Assembly: GCA_034432855.1 (NCBI GenBank)
Contig: DAOUBA010000063.1
Coordinates: 1-11,193, forward strand
Direction: 5' to 3'
DNA from: DAOUBA01 sp034432855
GTDB lineage: Bacteria > Chloroflexota > Anaerolineae > B4-G1
Length of the DNA: 11,193 nucleotides
The notes beneath the pieces were generated by a model, which was not told where the DNA came from, made no database searches, and saw nothing but the letters and a program-made list of their open reading frames with translations. Position 1 is the stretch's first letter; every line of letters starts with the position of its first letter. The position numbers were made by a program, and so were the translations under genes. Of the stretch, positions 5,977-11,193 are shown one piece after another.

Positions 5977-5994
5977 CCGCTACAATAGTAGCGG
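5977..5994 (+). promoter_or_regulatory. -10 element of the ParA/LCP promoter inside an inverted repeat
   Basis: TACAAT (5981-5986) is a good -10. No recognisable -35 lies 17 bases upstream (ACGCCA at 5958-5963), consistent with activator dependence. CCGCTAC (5977-5983) and GTAGCGG (5988-5994) form a perfect 7-bp inverted repeat that brackets the -10 and reaches the expected transcript start, so it could be a repressor operator or a hairpin at the very 5' end. Confidence 0.55.
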
Positions 5995-6059
5995 TTGAAA
6001 TAACGGCCCCACTGCAGTAAGTCATCGAGGCAGTTGATGAGAGGGAGGGGGTGCGTCTT

Positions 6060-6857
6060 ATGGCTGCGACGATCGCCCTAGGCAGCCAAAAAGGTGGCGT
6101 AGCCAAAACTACCACGTGCCTTTCACTGGGAGCCTGCCTGGCCGAGATGGGGCGGACCGCCTTGCTGATCGACCTGGACCCACAGGCTCACCTCACCATG
6201 TCACTGGGGTTCAAGCCGGACATGGTGCGCCATACCATAGAGGATGTCCTCTTGGAAGGCACCTCACCAGTGAGCGTCAGCCGTGAGAGCGCGCTATCCG
6301 GCCTGGACATCATCCCCGCCAACTCCAGACTGGCGCTTGCCGAAAAAGTCCTCTACAGGCAAAAGGGCTACGAGTTCCATCTGAAGAACATGCTGAACGC
6401 GATGGGGGAGGATTTCTACGACGTCGTCCTGATTGACTGCCCACCCTCGTTCGGAGCACTAACCCTCAACGCTTTGACCGCCGCCGATCTACTCATCATC
6501 CCTACGCCGTGTGAGTACTACGCAGCGCATTCGTTACGTTACATTCTGGAATTGGCCGGGATGGTACGAGAAAGGACCAATCCGCAACTGGTCTATCGGC
6601 TGCTGGTGACGATGTACGACCGGCGTAACAGAATCTCCCAAGTCATACTCGCACAGATGCAACGAGGGCTGAAGAACGTCCTCCTTAATACCATTATCGA
6701 AGTGGACACCAGACTGAGGGAGAGTCCAGTATTTGGCCAGCCGATCACCGTCTACGCGCCGGATACCCGTAGTGCGCAACAATACCGCGCCCTCGTCCAG
6801 GAGTTGATGAATGGCCGACACAAAACTCAGCAGCCAAATCCAGAGCCTGTTCTCTGA
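6060..6857 (+). CDS. Orphan ParA/Soj-type deviant Walker ATPase
   Basis: 265 residues from ATG 6060; a GTG at 6051 is in frame, but the GAGGGAGGGGG ribosome site (6041-6051) is too close to it and correctly spaced for 6060. The deviant Walker A motif KGGVAKTT (11-18) has the signature Lys11. Walker A' is DLDPQ (38-42) and Walker B is VVLIDCPP (122-129). TMYDRRNRIS (184-193) and QPITVYAPDTRSAQQYRAL are typical ParA C-terminal features. Such ATPases cycle between monomer and ATP dimer and position DNA or protein cargo on nucleoid or membrane. No parB gene or parS-like site is visible nearby. Instead the gene overlaps the LCP gene by 47 bases, so the partner may be that membrane protein. There is no obvious MinD-type amphipathic helix at the C-terminus (GRHKTQQPNPEPVL). 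The family is secure; the cargo is inferred. Confidence 0.92.
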   Translation: MAATIALGSQKGGVAKTTTCLSLGACLAEMGRTALLIDLDPQAHLTMSLGFKPDMVRHTIEDVLLEGTSPVSVSRESALSGLDIIPANSRLALAEKVLYRQKGYEFHLKNMLNAMGEDFYDVVLIDCPPSFGALTLNALTAADLLIIPTPCEYYAAHSLRYILELAGMVRERTNPQLVYRLLVTMYDRRNRISQVILAQMQRGLKNVLLNTIIEVDTRLRESPVFGQPITVYAPDTRSAQQYRALVQELMNGRHKTQQPNPEPVL

Positions 6858-8706
6858 ACTGGAAGATTCCATCAGCGCTGCAGAAGGGAGACCGGTGCTC
6901 CTATCCATGGAGGACACCGTGGAGCGCAAGTCGGCCCGGCAGATCGTTGCTGGCCTCCTGACAGAGGATGCCCCTGGCGCTCCCCAGGCAGGGAAATCGA
7001 GGAACAGACTGGCATCTCATCGAGCTGCTCCCGACACAGAAAGCACCGAGCCAGTGGAAATATTCTCCGGTTATACCGGGTTGGAGACGCGCTCACAGAA
7101 ACGTCCGCGCGGCACGCTATTACAGCGGATCTGGCAGCACATATTTCCCTCCCCGGCGGCTTCTCAGACACACCAGGGAAAATGGCAGACAACCAGGAGA
7201 GCGATCGCAATGGTGATCCTTTTCCTGCTGGGGGTGTGCATCGGGTGGCTCGGCGCGCCCCTGGTGCGGTTAAAGCCGCTGGCGGTGGCGGCATGGGTAA
7301 TTTCGTCTCCCACTCCTGCATATGGGCCGGTAGAGGTCGAGACAGCGGCACATCCAATGACAACAGCCCTTACCGTGTCTCCTGCTGCCACCCGCACACC
7401 ATCGCCGACCCTTGCCCTATCTCCAACCGCTGTCCCGTCACCCACGGCAGGTCCGACCCTGACCCCCACTCCTGCGTCCATCGGCGTGGTCGTGCCAGCG
7501 CCTTTTCCCACTCTGAGCCCACGCGAATATGCCTCGGCAGCCGCTGCGATATCCAATGCACTGTCCATACCCACTCCGGTCCAGCCCGTACCGGTGGCCG
7601 AGGAGGCTATCAACATCGTCGTCTTGGGCAGCGACCGGCGCCCAGACTGGTCTTCCTGGCGCACCGACGCTATCCATGTGGTATCCATACAGCCCAGTCA
7701 GGGCATTGTTTCCGTGCTCTCTATCCCGCGCGATCTCTATGTGTACATTCCCACCTTCGGGATGAGTCGGATTAACTTTGCCGACTACTACGGGGAAGCA
7801 TACAACTATGAGGGAGGAGGTCCTGCACTGGTCCGGGACACTCTACTTTACAACCTGGGGATCCGGATGGACCGCTACGTCCGCACCAACTTTGACGGAC
7901 TGATCGGCATTGTGGACACGTTGGGCGGCGTGGATATCCCGGTACACTGCCGTCTGAGCGATTACTGGCCGTACCCCGACGCAAACGGAGAATACCCGAT
8001 CCTGACGATAGAACCGGGCGTGCACCACATGGACGGAGAGACTGCCCTCTGGTACACCCGCTCGCGCAAGACCACGAGCGTCTTTTCGCGGGAGAGGCGG
8101 CAACAGCAAGTGCTCCAGGCCATCTGGCGAAAGATACGGAGTACGCGGACGCTTTCCCAGATTCCGTCCCTGTGGGAGCAAGGGCAACAGTTCGTGACAA
8201 CGGACATCGGGCTCGGAGAACTCGTGGCGCTGGCTCCGCTGGCTTTCAACCTGCAAGATCACAGCGTGCGCTTCTACAATATCGGCCCCGACCAGGTGAT
8301 GCCATGGACGACTCCGCACGGCGGGGCCGTTTTCCTGCCGCGCTGGGAAAATATCGAGCCCATCCTTGCCGAGATGATGGCTCCCGCCTCCGAGGCGCGC
8401 CTGGACCGCACCTACAGTGTGGTCGAGGTCTGGAATGGCACCTTGAACCAGAACTGGGGTCTGCTGGCCGCCGATCGCGTGTATCGCGCCGGTTTCCCGG
8501 TGGTGATCGGCCAACCAGACCGGCGCAACTACCCCCAAACGCAGTTGATCGTCTACGCCCGGCAATCCAAGGGCACCGGCGTCGAGTATCTGCAGCAGAT
8601 GTTCGGTCTTTCCGACAGCCAGGTGACCTACGACGCGAAGGAGGCGTCCGAATATGGCTTCCGCCTGATCATCGGCGCCGATTATCAGACCTGCGACCAG
8701 CCGTAG
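6811..8706 (+). CDS. LytR-CpsA-Psr (LCP) family protein with cytoplasmic tail and LytR_C domain
   Basis: 631 residues. Residues 1-128 are hydrophilic and predicted cytoplasmic, opening with a short acidic helix-like segment (SSQIQSLFSELEDSISAAEG). A single membrane helix spans about 130-150. A Pro/Thr/Ser-rich linker (165-262) leads to the LCP domain (266-445) with GSDRRP (273-278), RTDAI (284-288), SIPRD (304-308), an FDGLIGIVDTLGGVDIP segment and the RSRKTTSVFSRERRQQQVLQ signature (417-436). A C-terminal LytR_C domain occupies about 533-625 (VVEVWNGTLNQNWG onward). LCP enzymes transfer undecaprenyl-linked glycopolymers to peptidoglycan or protein outside the membrane. The ATG at 6811 has AGGAG seven bases upstream, inside the end of the ParA gene. 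The cytoplasmic tail is longer than in typical LCP proteins, where only a few residues precede the helix, and offers a docking surface for the co-encoded ATPase; that link is inference. Confidence 0.92.
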   Translation: MADTKLSSQIQSLFSELEDSISAAEGRPVLLSMEDTVERKSARQIVAGLLTEDAPGAPQAGKSRNRLASHRAAPDTESTEPVEIFSGYTGLETRSQKRPRGTLLQRIWQHIFPSPAASQTHQGKWQTTRRAIAMVILFLLGVCIGWLGAPLVRLKPLAVAAWVISSPTPAYGPVEVETAAHPMTTALTVSPAATRTPSPTLALSPTAVPSPTAGPTLTPTPASIGVVVPAPFPTLSPREYASAAAAISNALSIPTPVQPVPVAEEAINIVVLGSDRRPDWSSWRTDAIHVVSIQPSQGIVSVLSIPRDLYVYIPTFGMSRINFADYYGEAYNYEGGGPALVRDTLLYNLGIRMDRYVRTNFDGLIGIVDTLGGVDIPVHCRLSDYWPYPDANGEYPILTIEPGVHHMDGETALWYTRSRKTTSVFSRERRQQQVLQAIWRKIRSTRTLSQIPSLWEQGQQFVTTDIGLGELVALAPLAFNLQDHSVRFYNIGPDQVMPWTTPHGGAVFLPRWENIEPILAEMMAPASEARLDRTYSVVEVWNGTLNQNWGLLAADRVYRAGFPVVIGQPDRRNYPQTQLIVYARQSKGTGVEYLQQMFGLSDSQVTYDAKEASEYGFRLIIGADYQTCDQP

Positions 8707-8736
8707 GGGTCTCTACGCGGGAATCAGCCGAAATCA

Positions 8737-8749
8737 GCGTCAGAGACGC
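8737..8749. terminator. Weak hairpin between convergent genes
   Basis: GCGTC (8737-8741) and GACGC (8745-8749) form a 5-bp stem with loop AGA, followed by CTTCT on the plus strand. It sits in the 69-base gap between the LCP gene and the convergent cohesin gene. The outer GTCTCT (8709-8714) and AGAGAC (8742-8747) offer a competing fold. No strong T-run on either strand. Confidence 0.3.
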
Positions 8750-8775
8750 CTTCTACCGCAGTCTCGTACTGAAAA

Positions 8776-10377
8776 CTAGCCTCTCAGCATCCCCCGTCTG
8801 CCCCGCAGTATTAGCCCCAGTATCAGCAGGATCGCACCGGCCACGAGCCACATCGCGCTACCGCTCTGTGTTGTGGAGGTACCGGCACGAGGGAGAAGTA
8901 CCACGGGCGTAGGGGTGACCGGATGCACCACGATCTGGGCGATCAGGTAGGGCCGTGTGAGGGGATCGTCGGCGGTGAAAGCACGTGCCAGGAGCAGATT
9001 GCCCGCCGCCTCAGGTCCGGCATCCGGGCTGGGCGCAGCAGCCAGAGCCAATCCATTGTCCGCCACTTCCCTGACCAGCCAGGCTCGCGCCAACGCGGTC
9101 ACGTCCCAGGTTAGCCACGTTCCTGTCACCCGCCGTAGCGTCACCACAGGTGTGGCGGCTCCTGGAGGCGGCAAGGCAGGAGATGGTGAGGCGGTCGGCT
9201 GCGGAGTAGGCGTGGCCACTGGTGAAACGGGCGTACCCAACGGCGAGGAGGAAGGCGTGGCAGTGGGCACCACAAACGACGCAGTCTCAGGCCCGGCCAA
9301 AGAGTCAGAAGCAGCAGCAGGAGCAGCGGCCAGCAGGGGTTTTCGTCCTGCCGCAGCGGAAACCGTGAACGTGAAAGGCGTCGTGAGCGCGATAGGAGAC
9401 GTGAGCAGCGTGGGCCAGCCGCGTGGGTCGTTACCCCACGCTCCCCCGCTCCACGGCTCAAGGGCGCGATACACGCCAAAGGTCGCCACACCTCCGCCGG
9501 CAGCGCTATCCACGTACACGTACAGCGTCGCCTGCAGGATCTCGCTGCCCGGTGGGAAAACATCGAGCGGGAAATGCAGGTATGTGCGCGCGCTCACGAT
9601 CTCACCCATGGGAGCAGCGTAGACGCCGAAAGGAAACGCAGCGGACGATGTGGGTGCCCCCTGCAGTTGTCCGGAGATGACACCCGCGTTGCGATCCGGC
9701 CAGACTTGCAGCGCGCGCGTGTACAGTACCGCAGGCGCAGAGCTGGGTTCAGTGGGGAACTCGAACGTGGGTGTCGGCGTACTCGGGGCTGCCGGAGTGG
9801 CAGTTTGCGTTGGCTGGAGAGAGCCCTCGGTGACGGTAACCGACCCGCCCTGCGCCGCGACACCGATCTCATCCCCGTCATCGTCCTCTAGATGAATCCC
9901 ATCCCAATCGAATATGGGGTTGAACGCGATGGTCGAAGTTCCGGGCATCTTGCCCCGAAAGGTGATGGTGAGCAGCACCCCGCTTCCGCTGACCGTGCCG
10001 TCAATCGCCTCCTGTTTGAACGCGATCTCCCCACTCTCGTTATTCACCTGACAATAAGTATACTCCCCATCCGATCTGAGGAATGTACCAGCCTGAACCT
10101 GTACGCCGCCCAAATACGGGTCGGCGTCTACGACCTCCAGCACAACCGGATCGAAGGTGAGATTCACTTCGGCGCTGTACAGATCGATGACATTCTCGAT
10201 GCGGATGCTCAGCGACACGGTATCCCCCACACCTATCTGGGCGCTGGATGGGACGATGCGCACCAGCGTGCCTCCTTGCGCTCTGACGAACAGCGCCGGC
10301 CCAACAAGAGATACGAGCATCCCGGCCAGCATCAATGAAGAGGCAAAACCCATCTGGAGTCTACGTGAGCGTTCCAT
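8776..10377 (-). CDS. Secreted cohesin-domain and DNRLRE-domain surface protein
   Basis: 533 residues from ATG 10377; the frame is open further upstream, but that lies inside scpB. A signal peptide (MERSRRLQMGFASSLMLAGM then LVSLVGPALFVRA) likely ends after Ala33. Residues 37-183 form a cohesin-like beta-sandwich (VSLSIRIENVIDLYSAEVNL, then TFDP; later TITFRGKMPGTSTIAF). After a Pro/Thr linker, about 218-330 shows the start of a DNRLRE domain (ARTYLHFPLDVFPPGSEILQ, then ATLYVYV), interrupted by a Ser/Pro/Thr-rich insert, and resumed with TWLTWDVTALARAWL. The C-terminus is LPRAG, a polar gap, a hydrophobic helix (WLVAGAILLILGLIL) and RGRRG, the layout of a cell-wall sorting signal or tail anchor. 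DNRLRE domains occur in disaggregatase-related surface proteins; cohesins bind dockerins or act as stalk modules. GAGGAG lies just upstream and the scpB stop is one base before the ATG, so coupled translation is likely. Confidence 0.88.
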   Translation of the reverse strand: MERSRRLQMGFASSLMLAGMLVSLVGPALFVRAQGGTLVRIVPSSAQIGVGDTVSLSIRIENVIDLYSAEVNLTFDPVVLEVVDADPYLGGVQVQAGTFLRSDGEYTYCQVNNESGEIAFKQEAIDGTVSGSGVLLTITFRGKMPGTSTIAFNPIFDWDGIHLEDDDGDEIGVAAQGGSVTVTEGSLQPTQTATPAAPSTPTPTFEFPTEPSSAPAVLYTRALQVWPDRNAGVISGQLQGAPTSSAAFPFGVYAAPMGEIVSARTYLHFPLDVFPPGSEILQATLYVYVDSAAGGGVATFGVYRALEPWSGGAWGNDPRGWPTLLTSPIALTTPFTFTVSAAAGRKPLLAAAPAAASDSLAGPETASFVVPTATPSSSPLGTPVSPVATPTPQPTASPSPALPPPGAATPVVTLRRVTGTWLTWDVTALARAWLVREVADNGLALAAAPSPDAGPEAAGNLLLARAFTADDPLTRPYLIAQIVVHPVTPTPVVLLPRAGTSTTQSGSAMWLVAGAILLILGLILRGRRGMLRG

Positions 10378-10378
10378 G

Positions 10379-10927
10379 TCAGGTCTCCTCTCTCTCCGGC
10401 GGCTGATCCAGCGGCGGCAACTCTTCCAGGCTGCGCAGCCCAAAGTGCTGCAGGAAGTCGAAGGTGGTTCCATAGAGAATGGGACGGCCTACCGTCGTCG
10501 CCCGTCCCACCTCCTCGATCAGCCCGACGCTCAGCAGGGTGCGCAGGGCGCTGTCCGAATTGACACCGCGAATCGCCTCAATCTCGGGGCGACTGACCGG
10601 CTGGCGGTAGGCGATGATGGAGAGCGTCTCTAACGCGGCGCGCGAGAGATGCGTGCGTGCTTCCAGGCCCAGGAAGCGCTCGACCGCAGGCGCGGCCTCC
10701 GGCGCGGTGACGAGTTGCACGCGGCTGCCGGCCCGCTGCAAGCGCAGGCCGCGCCCCGCGTAGGTTGCCTCCAGTTCGCCAAGCGCCTGCTCGACCTGCC
10801 CAGGCGTCGCCTCCAGCGCCTCCGCCAGGCGCGCCACGGAGACTGGGGAATCGGCCACGAAGAGCAGGCTTTCCACCAGCGCCATCATGCTAGGGATGCC
10901 GTCGCTTTTTGTTCCGTCCTCATCCAT
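10379..10927 (-). CDS. scpB: Segregation and condensation protein B
   Basis: About 182 residues from ATG 10927; a GTG at 10984 would add 19 residues and an ATG at 10888 would remove 13, and no clear ribosome site decides among them. Two winged-helix domains are visible: residues about 17-80 (ALVESLLFVADSPVSVARLA) and 93-165. The ScpB hallmark is present as LETLSIIAYRQPVSRPEIEA, then IRGVNSDSALRTLL, then GRPILYGTTFDFLQHFGLRS. ScpB dimers bind ScpA and with SMC form the condensin-like complex that compacts and separates chromosomes. The partner gene scpA, usually adjacent upstream, is absent here: the upstream side is a divergent intergenic region. The next gene, a cohesin/DNRLRE protein, begins one base after the scpB stop. 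That protein's cohesin is the cellulosome-type module, unrelated to chromosome cohesin. Confidence 0.93.
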   Translation of the reverse strand: MDEDGTKSDGIPSMMALVESLLFVADSPVSVARLAEALEATPGQVEQALGELEATYAGRGLRLQRAGSRVQLVTAPEAAPAVERFLGLEARTHLSRAALETLSIIAYRQPVSRPEIEAIRGVNSDSALRTLLSVGLIEEVGRATTVGRPILYGTTFDFLQHFGLRSLEELPPLDQPPEREET

Positions 10928-10935
10928 GCTATAAT
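10909..10935 (+). promoter_or_regulatory. Plus-strand promoter overlapping the scpB start
   Basis: A perfect TATAAT (10930-10935) is preceded by TGC (10927-10929), an extended -10. TTGTTC (10909-10914) is a poor -35 with a 15-base spacer. Transcription would run right from about 10942 towards the transposase-like gene at 11139, with a leader near 200 bases. It lies across the scpB start codon on the other strand, so the two transcripts would overlap or interfere. Confidence 0.5.
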
Positions 10936-11025
10936 CCGAGAGAATCTGGGAACGGTTCGCTTTCGCCCTAAAATCGGTTTGCACTCTGGGCTGTCTTGGA
11001 AAATCGGCCGCCCGTGTCGTCCACC

Positions 11026-11047
11026 GCCTGGCGATAAATCACCAGGC
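11026..11047. repeat. Imperfect palindrome in the scpB-transposase intergenic region
   Basis: GCCTGGCGAT (11026-11035) and ATCACCAGGC (11038-11047) are inverted repeats with one mismatch. The stretch 10985-11138 otherwise holds no gene: GC-rich sequence with this palindrome, then an AT-rich patch at 11066-11090. Palindromes followed by 'AGCCCGCTAA'-like sequence often lie next to insertion elements; whether this is a terminal repeat cannot be seen because the element runs off the window. Confidence 0.45.
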
Positions 11048-11138
11048 TCAGAAGGCTCAAGCCCGCTAATGAACTTTAAGAATTAAATACCGTAACCAGG
11101 AGGGCCTCGGCGGGTTTGAACTGTGTAGGAGGTGACAC

Positions 11139-11193
11139 ATGCCGAATTCCTTGATCATTGAGCTCACCGAAGCGCAACGCGCAGAGCTGGAAG
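11139..11193 (+). CDS. Start of a gene, probably IS630-like transposase (partial)
   Basis: Only 18 codons are in the window: MPNSLIIELTEAQRAELE. The ATG has a near-perfect ribosome site AGGAGGTGA (11127-11135) three to four bases upstream. The 'L.LT.EQRAELE' opening is common in IS630-family transposases and related helix-turn-helix proteins, where it begins the first DNA-binding helix. With so little sequence the family is a guess; the existence of the gene is well supported by the ribosome site. The 3' end lies beyond the window. Confidence 0.6.
   Translation, partial: MPNSLIIELTEAQRAELE

Noticed and set aside
6051..6059. GTG 6051 as start of the ParA-type gene
   Set aside because: The purine-rich ribosome site runs up to this codon, leaving no spacing, while ATG 6060 is spaced correctly and begins right before the canonical ParA N-terminus.
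6060..6857. ParA-type gene as part of a plasmid partition locus
   Set aside because: No parB, no iterons and no parS-like palindromes next to it; the neighbours (scpB, plsC, LCP) are chromosomal in character.
8172..8912. 246-codon plus-strand frame spanning the LCP gene end
   Set aside because: It is an out-of-frame reading of the LCP gene, Arg-rich, and it runs into the convergent cohesin gene.
8957..9622. 221-codon plus-strand frame opposite the cohesin gene
   Set aside because: The Gly/Ala/Val-rich translation is the complement of the Pro/Thr/Ser-rich linker; the minus-strand frame has a signal peptide, cohesin and DNRLRE motifs.
10378..10473. Upstream extension of the cohesin protein by 32 residues
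   Set aside because: The extension is Arg/Cys-rich and entirely within scpB; starting at 10377 gives a proper signal peptide and a good ribosome site.

Overview
The window looks like a chromosomal segment of a GC-rich bacterium, most likely of the phylum Chloroflexota (Anaerolineae-like). This is inferred from the Pro/Thr-rich 'PTPTPT' linkers in exported proteins, a lipoprotein with a LysM domain, a cohesin plus DNRLRE surface protein, ISNCY- and IS630-like transposase traces and short palindromic intergenic repeats. No taxonomic marker gene is present, so the assignment is tentative.

Layout from left to right. (1) 1-185 holds a short inverted/tandem repeat cluster and a strong hairpin terminator. 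(2) 186-1611, minus strand, is a two-gene unit under a good sigma-70-type promoter (TTGACA-16-TATACT). It encodes a Gln-rich protein resembling a DAK2/DhaL domain with altered metal-binding residues, followed by a protein with a C-terminal LysM of the YgaU type and no signal peptide. (3) 1767-2034 is a relic: a piece of transposase abutting the C-terminal end of a lamin-tail-like domain. (4) 2086-4060, plus strand, is a transporter pair: an MFS permease, probably read from a leaderless mRNA, and a TVP38/VTT-family membrane protein. (5) 4241-5887, plus strand, is an envelope pair: a LysM lipoprotein behind an extended -10 promoter with a perfect palindrome at the transcript start, and a PlsC-type acyltransferase. 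(6) 6060-8706, plus strand, is an overlapping pair: an orphan ParA-type ATPase and a membrane-anchored LytR-CpsA-Psr (LCP) protein with a cytoplasmic N-terminal tail. Upstream lie three 11-bp-spaced CYGTAAC repeats placed like a PhoB-type box. (7) 8776-10927, minus strand, is scpB followed one base later by a secreted cohesin/DNRLRE protein. (8) 10928-11193 is a divergent intergenic region with a plus-strand promoter, a palindrome and the first 18 codons of a probable transposase.

Most of the window serves the cell envelope: lipoprotein, phospholipid synthesis, LCP polymer ligase, surface protein and membrane transporters. The least ordinary parts are the ParA-LCP coupling with its phosphate-box-like control region, and the DAK2-like/LysM pair. 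I saw no tRNA, rRNA, CRISPR array or complete mobile element.
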